Of a DNA stretch of 64,000 bases, positions 16,798 through 24,865 are shown one piece after another (position 1 is the stretch's first letter; each line of letters opens with the position of its first letter). The DNA is from Prevotellaceae bacterium UBA2738. Lineage in GTDB: Bacteria > Bacteroidota > Bacteroidia > Bacteroidales > Bacteroidaceae. The stretch spans positions 1 to 64,000 of the forward strand of contig DEJW01000040.1 in NCBI GenBank assembly GCA_002353585.1, written 5' to 3'. A program made the translations under genes and the position numbers. The notes under the pieces are model-generated. The model was not told the origin of the DNA. It worked only from the letters and a program-made list of their open reading frames with translations, and searched no databases.

Positions 16798-17991
16798 TCA
16801 GATGTATTCAAAGTCTTCCAGTTCCTCTATATCGTCTTCGTCAAGGATTTCCATCTCCTCCTCAGCGTCAGAATCTCCCATTTCACCGATTTCCACGTCA
16901 GCATTGCGGTCTTCAGCATACACCTCATCAGCAAGGTAAGAGAGTTCCTTGTCACGATGCACGAGAGTATCTTCAGCTATCACACCCTGTATCTTGTTCG
17001 ACTCTGCATTGAGCTCCTTCCAGAGTATATCCTTCAGTTCGTTGATGCCCATTCCTGTAACGCTGGATATGAACACCACCTGAAGGTCTTCAGGCAAATC
17101 GTGCTTGAGCATCTCTATCAGCTCGTCGTCGAGCAGGTCGCACTTGGTGACAGCGAGCACTCGATGCTTCTGCAACATTTCAGGGTTGAACTTGCGCAGT
17201 TCGTTGAGCAGCAACTCATATTCCTTCTTTATATCAGTGCTATCGCCTGGCACCATAAAGAGCAACAGCGAGTTGCGCTCTATATGTCGGAGGAACCTCA
17301 GACCCAGTCCCTTACCCTCTGCTGCACCTTCTATTATACCAGGAATGTCAGCCATCACAAATGACTGGTTGTCCCTATAGCTCACTATGCCAAGTGAAGG
17401 TTCCAGAGTGGTGAAGGGATAGTTGGCAATCTTTGGCTTTGCTGCAGACAGGCTTGACAGGAGGGTTGACTTGCCTGCATTAGGCAGACCCACCAGACCA
17501 ACGTCAGCAAGCAGTTTCAGCTCCATTATGACGGTCATCTCCTGCATAGGCTCGCCAGGCTGTGCAAAACGAGGTGCCTGATTGGTTGCTGTGCGGAACT
17601 GGAAGTTGCCCAGTCCGCCTCTTCCACCCTTGAGCAACAGGACTTCCTGACCATCCTCCATAACGTCGCACACATATTTGCCAGTCTCAGCATTATACAC
17701 CACCGTGCCACATGGAACATCTATGTATATGTCCTTGCCGTCAGTGCCATGACACTTGTCTCTGCCTCCGTTGCCTCCATGCTCAGCAAAGATGTGACGC
17801 TGATAGCGCAGATGGAGCAACGTCCAGTAGTTATGGTTGCCTCGCAGAATGATAGAACCACCCTTGCCACCATCGCCACCATCAGGACCGCCATTGGGGT
17901 TATACTTGATGTGCTTCAGGTGCATACTGCCCCTACCGCCCTTTCCTGAGCGGCATTGTATCTTAACGTAATCTACAAAGTTACTTTCCAT
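16798..17991 (-). CDS. obgE: GTPase Obg/CgtA
   Basis: This 397-residue GTPase acts in 50S ribosome assembly and stress signalling. The glycine-rich Obg fold spans about 1-158 ([23 protein letters not shown]). The G domain follows, with [11 protein letters not shown] (G1), DIPGIIEGA (G3), TKCDLLD (G4) and ISSVTG (G5). The C-terminus is strongly acidic (about 345-397), a common feature of Obg proteins. The gap to adk upstream is filled by a 21-bp repeat array. Confidence 0.96.
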   Translation of the reverse strand: MESNFVDYVKIQCRSGKGGRGSMHLKHIKYNPNGGPDGGDGGKGGSIILRGNHNYWTLLHLRYQRHIFAEHGGNGGRDKCHGTDGKDIYIDVPCGTVVYNAETGKYVCDVMEDGQEVLLLKGGRGGLGNFQFRTATNQAPRFAQPGEPMQEMTVIMELKLLADVGLVGLPNAGKSTLLSSLSAAKPKIANYPFTTLEPSLGIVSYRDNQSFVMADIPGIIEGAAEGKGLGLRFLRHIERNSLLLFMVPGDSTDIKKEYELLLNELRKFNPEMLQKHRVLAVTKCDLLDDELIEMLKHDLPEDLQVVFISSVTGMGINELKDILWKELNAESNKIQGVIAEDTLVHRDKELSYLADEVYAEDRNADVEIGEMGDSDAEEEMEILDEDDIEELEDFEYI

Positions 17992-18008
17992 CTTCCTTTG
18001 CTATGTTT

Positions 18009-18155
18009 TTAAGACGAGGGGTTATGCTTTTATGACAAGGGGCTTTGCTTTTATCCAGAATTTACTAGTTAATTTTACGAATTTACTAGTTAATTTTAAA
18101 AATTAGCTAGTTAATTTCAGACGGAAGCTATGCCTTAGCAGACAGAAGCCATGCC
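18009..18155 (-). repeat. 21-bp periodic palindromic array, seven units
   Basis: Seven units in strict 21-bp register start at 18009, 18030, 18051, 18072, 18093, 18114 and 18135. Units 1-2 and 6-7 carry the core of the family also seen at 564 and 51711 (GAAGCTATGCCTTA type). Units 3-5 carry an alternative palindrome, ACTAGTTAATT. The array occupies nearly the whole gap between the obgE start and the adk stop. Confidence 0.8.
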
Positions 18156-18728
18156 TTAGCAGGCAGAGATAGCCTTACTAATGTTAGAGTATATGCCATC
18201 AATAGAGCCTACACCCTGAATCTGAGCGTATTTGCCCTGCTTGATATAGAAATCTTTCAGAGGAAGAGTCTGTGAATAATAGGTATCGAGACGCTTCTTG
18301 GCTGTCTCCTCGTTGTCGTCAGCACGACCAGAAACGGCACCACGAGCGATGATACGCTTGATGAGTTCCTCGTCTGGCACCTCAAGACCTATCACTACAT
18401 TCACCTTCTCGCCACGCTCCTTGAGCATCTCGTCGAGAGCCTCAGCCTGAGCGATGGTACGAGGAAAGCCATCGAAGATAACACCTGGAATGTCCTTACC
18501 CTTGCTGTCGAGGGTAGAAGCGAGCATATCGATGATGAGAGAGTCTGGAACGAGCTTGCCCTCATTGATATACTGTGAAGCAGTCTTGCCGAGCTCAGTA
18601 CCTGCCTTTATCTCAGCACGCAACACATCGCCAGTAGAGATGTGTGCTACGCCAAATTCTGCAATGATTTTGTCACTCTGGGTGCCCTTACCTGAACCTG
18701 GTGCACCAAAAATTACGATATTCTTCAT
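18156..18728 (-). CDS. adk: Adenylate kinase
   Basis: This 190-residue enzyme interconverts ATP, AMP and ADP. The P-loop GAPGSGKGTQ is at residues 7-16. AMP-binding motifs (STGDVLRAE, DGFPRTIAQAE) and an Arg-containing lid hinge are present. It is the short type without the zinc-binding lid, as in other Bacteroidales. The C-terminal codons and stop run directly into the 21-bp repeat array downstream. Confidence 0.95.
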   Translation of the reverse strand: MKNIVIFGAPGSGKGTQSDKIIAEFGVAHISTGDVLRAEIKAGTELGKTASQYINEGKLVPDSLIIDMLASTLDSKGKDIPGVIFDGFPRTIAQAEALDEMLKERGEKVNVVIGLEVPDEELIKRIIARGAVSGRADDNEETAKKRLDTYYSQTLPLKDFYIKQGKYAQIQGVGSIDGIYSNISKAISAC

Positions 18729-18760
18729 TTCTTTTTTATGTTAAAAATTAATTCTTTATT

Positions 18761-18798
18761 CTTGCGCTCCGTGGGTGCTCAGGCGAGCAAGCTCGGAA
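18761..18798 (-). repeat. Palindromic element shared with queE
   Basis: On the minus strand this reads TTCCGAGCTTGCTCGCCTGA and on through GAGCACC to GGAGCGCAAG. It matches the element inside queE (2883-2921) except for the 3-4 bases before the final GGAGCGCAAG. It contains the small hairpin GAGCTTGCTC and lies in the 72-base hpt-adk gap. Confidence 0.8.
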
Positions 18799-18800
18799 CT

Positions 18801-19352
18801 TCATTCTTCATTTACCAACGAGTATATGTCGCGCAAGTAGCGACCCTGATGATGGTAGTCCAGTCCGTAGCCCACGATGAAATCGTCTGGCAACTGCATA
18901 CCCACATACTTCACCTTCAGGTCCTTCACCAGCAGTTTCTCTGGTTTGAATGAGAAAGCACATATCTCTGCGCTTGCAGGACTCTTCTTGCTGAGCACCT
19001 CCATGAGGAACTGCATGCTGTAGCCTGTCTCTACTATATCCTCTATCACCACCACATGCCTGTCAGCAAGGTCTTCCAATATAGGTATGTGTTCTATCAC
19101 CTTGCCTGTAGAAGCCAGACCGTCATAGCTGTTAACCTTGGTGAATACATATTCGCAAGGAAAATCAAGCATCCTCAGCAGGTCGGCAGCAAACGAGAAG
19201 GCACCGTTAAGCACCACAAGAAACACAGGATTCTTGTCCTCATAGTCAGCCTTTATGCGTGATGCCACATTCTTTACCGCCTCCTGTATCTCTGCCTCTG
19301 GGATTGTCTTCTCAAAGGTTTTGCCAAGTATTGTTATGCGTTCTGCTGCCAT
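18801..19352 (-). CDS. hpt: Hypoxanthine phosphoribosyltransferase
   Basis: This 183-residue type I phosphoribosyltransferase salvages hypoxanthine and guanine with PRPP. The PRPP-binding motif VVVIEDIVETGYSM is near residue 95. PVFLVVLNGAF near 43 and the base-binding C-terminal VGYGLDYHHQGRYL also fit the family. It is co-oriented with adk, with only a repeat-bearing gap between, so they may share a transcript: a purine salvage and nucleotide balance unit. Confidence 0.95.
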   Translation of the reverse strand: MAAERITILGKTFEKTIPEAEIQEAVKNVASRIKADYEDKNPVFLVVLNGAFSFAADLLRMLDFPCEYVFTKVNSYDGLASTGKVIEHIPILEDLADRHVVVIEDIVETGYSMQFLMEVLSKKSPASAEICAFSFKPEKLLVKDLKVKYVGMQLPDDFIVGYGLDYHHQGRYLRDIYSLVNEE

Positions 19353-19374
19353 ATTTAAGAGGTATATATTTGTG

Positions 19375-19382
19375 CAAAATTA
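19375..19382 (-). promoter_or_regulatory. Minus-7 box of hpt
   Basis: TAATTTTG on the minus strand, 22 bases before the hpt ATG, fits TAnnTTTG. It diverges from the nnr promoter at 19426-19433. Confidence 0.55.
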
Positions 19383-19425
19383 CAAATAAATAACGAAAAC
19401 GAAGACGAAAACCAAAACTTTTTTG

Positions 19426-19433
19426 TATTTTTG
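19426..19433 (+). promoter_or_regulatory. Minus-7 box of nnr
   Basis: TATTTTTG, 25 bases before the ATG at 19459, fits TAnnTTTG and rules out the TTG at 19423 as the start. Confidence 0.6.
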
Positions 19434-19458
19434 CAATCAAATTCAAAAAAACGATACG

Positions 19459-20970
19459 ATGAAAATATTTACAAGTGCACAAATAAGGGAACTTGACCAT
19501 TACACCATAGAACATGAACCCATAAAGAGCATCGACCTGATGGAACGTGCAGCAGAGGCACTGACCAAGACTATCACTGAGCTATGGGACACTGAGACTC
19601 CATTCATAGTCTTTGCTGGTCCTGGCAACAATGGCGGCGATGCCCTTGCCGTAACACGCAAGCTGATAAACAAGGGATACAGTGCCAAGGCATACCTGTT
19701 TAACGTGAAGGGAACACTCTCTCCTGACTGTAATATAAATAAGGAACGCCTGCGAGAGATGGGCAACGAGGCACTGGTCGAGATAACACGTGAGTTTGAG
19801 CCACCCACACTGACTCGCGAGACTGTGGTAATAGACGGTCTGTTCGGCTCTGGCATCAACAAACCACTGGGTGGGGGATTTGCTGCTGTGGTAAACTACA
19901 TAAATCAGTCAGAGTCAAAGGTGGTGAGCATCGACATTCCTTCAGGACTGATGACTGAGGACAACAGCTTCAACGTACAACAGAACATCATCAGGGCTGA
20001 CCTGACACTCACGCTGGGCATGAAGAAACTCTGCATGATGATGGCTGACAACAAGAAATTCATCGGCAAACTTGAAGTTCTTGACATCGGACTGAGCAAG
20101 GAATTCATAGACAAGACTGAGGCTCAGTGCTCTATACTGGAGGAACATACCGTAAGGAGCATGATGAAGGAACGCAGCGACTATGCCCACAAGGGCAGCA
20201 TGGGTCACGCTTTGCTGATAGCAGGCAGCTACGGAATGGCTGGTGCAGCAATACTGGCATCAAAGGCTTGCCTGAGGTCTGGAGCAGGAAAACTCACCAT
20301 TCACACTCCTTCTAAGAATAACGACATAATGCAGATAAGCGTGCCAGAGGCTATAATGCAACCTGACAGCAATGAAGAAAACTTCAGCAGCCTGCCTGAC
20401 ACCAACCTCTATGATGCCATAGGTGTAGGTCCTGGACTGGGCACCAGCGACAGCAGTGCCATAGCATTAGTATCGCTCATAAGAAGCGCTAAAAAATCGA
20501 TGGTAATAGATGCCGATGCCCTCAACATTCTTGCCACCCATCGCACGTGGATACAGCAGTTGCCTGAAGGACTCATCTACACCCCTCACCCAAAGGAATT
20601 CGACAAATTCTACGGCTCAGAGGCAGCAAACGATTACGATAGACTGATGAAGGCTCGCGATATGGCACAAAGGCTGCAAGGCTACATCATTCTTAAGGGA
20701 CACCACAGTGCCCTCTGCATACCTAACGGACAGATAATCTTCAACAGCACTGGCAACGCAGGAATGGCAACAGCCGGCTCAGGCGATGTGCTCACAGGCA
20801 TACTGACAGCACTGCTTGCACGTGGCTACACACCGAAAGAAGCCTCCATGATAGGTATGTACCTGCATGGCTTAGCAGGCGACTATGCCGCTCGTGACCT
20901 TGGAATGGAAAGCCTCATCGCCAGCGACATCATACAGTATCTGCCCAAGGCATTCAAGAAACTGTCGTAA
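19459..20970 (+). CDS. nnr: Bifunctional NAD(P)H-hydrate epimerase/dehydratase
   Basis: This 503-residue repair enzyme restores NAD(P)H damaged by hydration. The N-terminal epimerase (YjeF_N, about 1-215) shows GPGNNGGDALAVTR and DGLFGSGINKPL. The C-terminal ADP-dependent dehydratase (about 225-500) is a ribokinase-like domain with HKGSMGHALLIAGS, GVGPGLG and the catalytic TAGSGDVLTG. The start is ATG 19459. It is monocistronic, ending in the terminator at 20994-21038. Confidence 0.95.
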   Translation: MKIFTSAQIRELDHYTIEHEPIKSIDLMERAAEALTKTITELWDTETPFIVFAGPGNNGGDALAVTRKLINKGYSAKAYLFNVKGTLSPDCNINKERLREMGNEALVEITREFEPPTLTRETVVIDGLFGSGINKPLGGGFAAVVNYINQSESKVVSIDIPSGLMTEDNSFNVQQNIIRADLTLTLGMKKLCMMMADNKKFIGKLEVLDIGLSKEFIDKTEAQCSILEEHTVRSMMKERSDYAHKGSMGHALLIAGSYGMAGAAILASKACLRSGAGKLTIHTPSKNNDIMQISVPEAIMQPDSNEENFSSLPDTNLYDAIGVGPGLGTSDSSAIALVSLIRSAKKSMVIDADALNILATHRTWIQQLPEGLIYTPHPKEFDKFYGSEAANDYDRLMKARDMAQRLQGYIILKGHHSALCIPNGQIIFNSTGNAGMATAGSGDVLTGILTALLARGYTPKEASMIGMYLHGLAGDYAARDLGMESLIASDIIQYLPKAFKKLS

Positions 20971-20993
20971 GAAAGGATAAGACTGACACAAGC

Positions 20994-21038
20994 AAAAAGG
21001 ACTGGCGCAAACTATAGTAGGTAACGCCAGTCCTTTTT
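20994..21038. terminator. Bidirectional terminator
   Basis: AAAAAGGACTGGCG pairs with CGCCAGTCCTTTTT across a 17-base loop. It separates the convergent nnr gene and the ten-gene envelope block. Confidence 0.85.
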
Positions 21039-21056
21039 GTATAATCTTCAAAATGA

Positions 21057-22535
21057 TTACTTCTTAATCTTATCAAGTGCCTCACGAGCATTCTCGTTCT
21101 CTGGGTCGAAGAGGAGAATTCTACGCCACCATACACGAGCGTCAGCAAGGTTCTTATGCTGGAAGTAGGAATCAGAACCGAGATATTGGCAAGCCTCAAC
21201 AATCATTGCCTTCTCCTGCTCGCTCTGCTCATCCTTAGAACTCAGGAAATCATATAGCTTCTCGTAGTATGGACGAGCAAGACTCCTGCTATTGTCGCGA
21301 TCGAAGTATGCGTAGGTCCATCGAGCATGAGTATAGAGAACATAGTGGATATTCTCCCAACGTGGGTACTTATTCTCTATTTCCTCGTAAACCTCGAACA
21401 TCTTACGTATGGTAGCCTGCTTCTCCTCACCATTCTCCTCATTAGCCTTGTCGCGATAGATGTTAGAGAGTTGGTAAAGCTGGTAAGCGCCATCGGTAGA
21501 TGGATATGTCTTCATGAAACGCTCATACATCGCGATAGCAGAGTTCCACTGTCCCTGCTGCTTCTTCTCATCAACGAGTTTACGCACAACACGGGTAATC
21601 TGTCCACGCATCTGAGGAGCGAAGTAGTCGTCCTTCTTGGCTATGCCTGCCCATGTTTCGAAAGCCTTGTCGGTATTGCCAAGTCCGAGATAGGTCGAAC
21701 CCATACAGAAGAGGTCGATAGAGTTGAGCGAGTCGGCTGGTGTAGCATTAAACCATATATCGCCCTGTTCCTTAGCTATGCGGTAGGCACCTGAACGCGC
21801 AGCACTCCAGAAGTAGAGACGATTGAAACCCTTGTTCTTAGGAAATCTCTTGATGCCCCTCTTAGCTATGTCGATTGCTTTCTCATCATTATTGCTCCAA
21901 TAGAGGTTCTGACCATACTTAGCAAGCTGGTTCATAGACAAGCGGTCAACATTTACATTCGCCATAGCCTCAGCAGCATGAACATCGTCTCCACGCTTGT
22001 TGTAGAGGTTGGCTATCTCGATATCAACAGGATAGTCGGGCTTCACGCGACGCAAATCCTCAAGGCGAGCCTTTGCCTTATCCATATTCTTAATAGACAT
22101 AGCATTGGCATAGTGGATATAGCCGTCAGGATTGAGCGAATCGCAGCGGATAGCCTTATCGTAGAATATACATGCTGAATCAACAGCCCACTCCGCATAC
22201 ATATCACCATGAAGGATGTAAGCTGGAGCATAGGTGGAATCGGTCTTGTATGCCTTAGCAAGGTACTCACGTGTGGTTTCACGCATGTTGTTACGATAAT
22301 AGGCACGACCAAGGGCAGTCTGCATGGCTGCACTCTTCTTAAATCGCTTTGATATTTCCTTAGCTATCGTATCTGCATTAGTTGACTGATGATGAATCAG
22401 CAATGCCATTGCTGCCTGAACTGCATCAGGATCCTTGTAGTCATAAGCGTAGCCCTTTCTTGTACCCAAGGCTGAGAACAGGATTGCGAGAGTAAAGAAC
22501 CCTACGGATACCTTTATATTTCTTAATATATTCAT
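21057..22535 (-). CDS. Exported TPR protein, end of the fimbrial block
   Basis: This 492-residue protein has an N-terminal signal peptide (FFTLAILFSAL...GYAY). Tetratricopeptide-type helical repeats run almost throughout, for example ALGRAYYRNNMRETTREYLAKAYKTDSTYAPAYI and GDMYAEWAVDSACIFYDKAIRCDSLNPDGYIHYANAM. It should act in the periplasm as a protein-protein scaffold. It is the last gene of the block (50-base gap) and is followed by a strong terminator. A role in assembling or supporting the surface fibre is inferred from position only. Confidence 0.8.
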   Translation of the reverse strand: MNILRNIKVSVGFFTLAILFSALGTRKGYAYDYKDPDAVQAAMALLIHHQSTNADTIAKEISKRFKKSAAMQTALGRAYYRNNMRETTREYLAKAYKTDSTYAPAYILHGDMYAEWAVDSACIFYDKAIRCDSLNPDGYIHYANAMSIKNMDKAKARLEDLRRVKPDYPVDIEIANLYNKRGDDVHAAEAMANVNVDRLSMNQLAKYGQNLYWSNNDEKAIDIAKRGIKRFPKNKGFNRLYFWSAARSGAYRIAKEQGDIWFNATPADSLNSIDLFCMGSTYLGLGNTDKAFETWAGIAKKDDYFAPQMRGQITRVVRKLVDEKKQQGQWNSAIAMYERFMKTYPSTDGAYQLYQLSNIYRDKANEENGEEKQATIRKMFEVYEEIENKYPRWENIHYVLYTHARWTYAYFDRDNSRSLARPYYEKLYDFLSSKDEQSEQEKAMIVEACQYLGSDSYFQHKNLADARVWWRRILLFDPENENAREALDKIKK

Positions 22536-22585
22536 CGTTTCGATATTACGTTATTTCTATATTACAGTCTTTCGATGTGGCAACC

Positions 22586-24844
22586 TTATCTTCTTCTACG
22601 CTTTTCGTATTTAGCACGACGCTTATCAAACTTGGCCTGTTGCTTCTCCTGATATGCGCGTGTTTTCTCTATCTGCTTGTTGGTCCACTCCTTCTGACGC
22701 TGCAAACGACGCTGTTTAGCCTTGATAGGGGTAAGACGGAACTTGCCTATCTTATACTGCACACCGAGGTTGAGAGTCTCATAGAGACGGAACTTGCCCG
22801 CACCGACGGTATTGGCACCGATAAGCTCATTCTTGGTGTTGAGCAGATAGATGGTTGGGGTGAAGAATACTGAGAATCCCTTGCCCAAATAGGTGGTGAG
22901 CTTAAGACCTGCATCGGCACCTATCATCACATCTTTATTCTTCTCATACTGTGCCTCAACGTTCTTGCCACTATAGTCGTTGATACCTGCATAAGTTGCT
23001 TTCTGATCCACTATATATCCTATGGCAGGACCTATAAAACCTTCAAGTTCAAATTTTCGTCCACGTAAACGACCAGAACAGAGGTTGGTCAGGCTGACCT
23101 CATAGTTCAGAGCACCTATAAGAAGTCGGTTCTGCACCTTGAAGAGACCATTATTGTTGTCTGCAAGACTCCTACCATCAACGGTGTATCCAAGCACGTG
23201 GTTGTTGCTAAGATTGAGGAAATCTGCATGAAGGCGCACTGAGTGGAGATGATTGAAGCGATATTCACCAAATACCATACCGTTCCAGTTAGGTCCTCCA
23301 CCTGTATAGTAAGCCTCGCGCTTCTGCAACAGGCTCAGGCCACCTGCTATACCAACGCGTGTACCACGGACATTACGGTATGTATAGTTCTGGGTGTCGT
23401 CCATCTCATAGAGGTCATGGAACTTCTCCGAGCGAATCATCATCGTAAGACCGATATTGACTCCAAAACTATTCTCGCCAAATTTCTGACGTCTATTGAC
23501 ATTGTTATATGGTATGGTATATACATTGTATGTATAGCGTGGCTCTATAAATGCCTGAAGGTCTTCAGTGAGTTTACCCCACAGATGCAGACCAACGCCA
23601 TAAGCCTCACTACGCACACGCGTCTTATCCTTGTTAGGCTGATATTGGGTAAGCATACCAAACTCTGTACCGAATGCAAGATAAGCGCCGTAAGGAGCAT
23701 CCCACTTAAATGAACGGAAGAAACCAAACGGATTGAGCAACGCCTCAATGCGACCGCTTATATAGTGCTTATTGTAAGATGCTGCGTAGTTGGAAGATTC
23801 CACCACTGTACGGTTTACTGCCTCCTCATTCCACTTTGTAGAACGACTGATAGCAGAAAGGCGGAAACCCATAGCAGGAGAGAGCCAACGACCAACAGAG
23901 AGGGTCAACTGGTGACCCAATGTCTTGCCACTGCTGATATAGTCAGAAGAAGAGGTGACAGGACCTATTGCTGCTTCAACAAACCATGGTGTGCGCCAAC
24001 GCTCAAGAGTCTGCGGATTCACCATGCGATCATCTGCCATGCGAGACTGTAGCAGCGCCAGCCGCGCCTCTTTTGACAGATTATCTACGAAAAAAAAGGA
24101 ATAGTTTACGTTAACTCCATAGAATATGTCATAGCCATGCCAGTTACGCGTGCCAGAAAGGTCCATCTTATCGGAACCTATACCTACGTATGGCTCAACA
24201 TTGATGGTGCCGAGAGGTCCAGTAAAGCATTTCAACTGAACGCCAAAATGGGCTTCAGGAGCAAATACCTTGCTACTCTCCTTCATCCATGTGTAGTTAC
24301 CACCTACTCCAAACATCAGCGACGTCTCTATGCGGCGTGCAGGATTATAGCCAAAGAACTGAGTTGAGAGATTAAACAAATAGTCTAACTTTGCCGATGC
24401 ACGAGCCAACCACAGTTCCTTATCCTGCTGATAACCCCATCCACCGCCAAGAGAGAGACGGAGGGCATGGTGCTTTGTGAACTGCTTACCCACGTGAATA
24501 TTAAGCTGGGTCATAGTCTTGAAACGATAGTCGTCATTCTGAGGTACTATCTTTTCAAAGCCCATTCCCGCACCAACATAAAGGTGATCATACCAATGCT
24601 TGTCAAAGGTATGGTGTGTAGGAGAGTAACGGTCGTTTAGAACATACTCCTTTAGATCTATCTGATCAGTCTTATCCTTTGCGAAGTTACGACGAGGCAA
24701 CTGGACAGTATCCTTAAGTGCCTGCAACTCTTCTTCATCAAGGGTATCAAGAGGGTCTATGTCCTGCTGACGGAAACCCTGAGAAAAAGCCGTTCCGCAT
24801 GTAAACAGGGCAAAGAAGAGAACTATGCTGTTGGTAATTTTCAT
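22586..24844 (-). CDS. Large outer-membrane barrel with basic tail
   Basis: This 752-residue protein has a signal peptide ending in AFSQ. A long series of amphipathic beta strands with aromatic ends follows (LYVGAGMGFEKIV, LNIHVGKQF, LRLSLGGGWGY, TLNLGVQYKIGKFRL). The strands seem to form two similar halves, and the break near residue 300 begins WFVEAAIGPVTSS. The C-terminal 50 residues are very basic and helical (KQRRLQRQKEWTNKQ and on). I do not recognise the family. It may be the outer-membrane platform or export channel for the fimbrillins; that is inference from neighbours. Confidence 0.7.
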   Translation of the reverse strand: MKITNSIVLFFALFTCGTAFSQGFRQQDIDPLDTLDEEELQALKDTVQLPRRNFAKDKTDQIDLKEYVLNDRYSPTHHTFDKHWYDHLYVGAGMGFEKIVPQNDDYRFKTMTQLNIHVGKQFTKHHALRLSLGGGWGYQQDKELWLARASAKLDYLFNLSTQFFGYNPARRIETSLMFGVGGNYTWMKESSKVFAPEAHFGVQLKCFTGPLGTINVEPYVGIGSDKMDLSGTRNWHGYDIFYGVNVNYSFFFVDNLSKEARLALLQSRMADDRMVNPQTLERWRTPWFVEAAIGPVTSSSDYISSGKTLGHQLTLSVGRWLSPAMGFRLSAISRSTKWNEEAVNRTVVESSNYAASYNKHYISGRIEALLNPFGFFRSFKWDAPYGAYLAFGTEFGMLTQYQPNKDKTRVRSEAYGVGLHLWGKLTEDLQAFIEPRYTYNVYTIPYNNVNRRQKFGENSFGVNIGLTMMIRSEKFHDLYEMDDTQNYTYRNVRGTRVGIAGGLSLLQKREAYYTGGGPNWNGMVFGEYRFNHLHSVRLHADFLNLSNNHVLGYTVDGRSLADNNNGLFKVQNRLLIGALNYEVSLTNLCSGRLRGRKFELEGFIGPAIGYIVDQKATYAGINDYSGKNVEAQYEKNKDVMIGADAGLKLTTYLGKGFSVFFTPTIYLLNTKNELIGANTVGAGKFRLYETLNLGVQYKIGKFRLTPIKAKQRRLQRQKEWTNKQIEKTRAYQEKQQAKFDKRRAKYEKRRRR

Positions 24845-24865
24845 TTATGGTTGTATATCGTTATG

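Noticed and set aside
16182..17012. 276-residue plus-strand frame across pgeF and obgE
   Set aside because: It is antisense to two certain genes and shows no protein motif.
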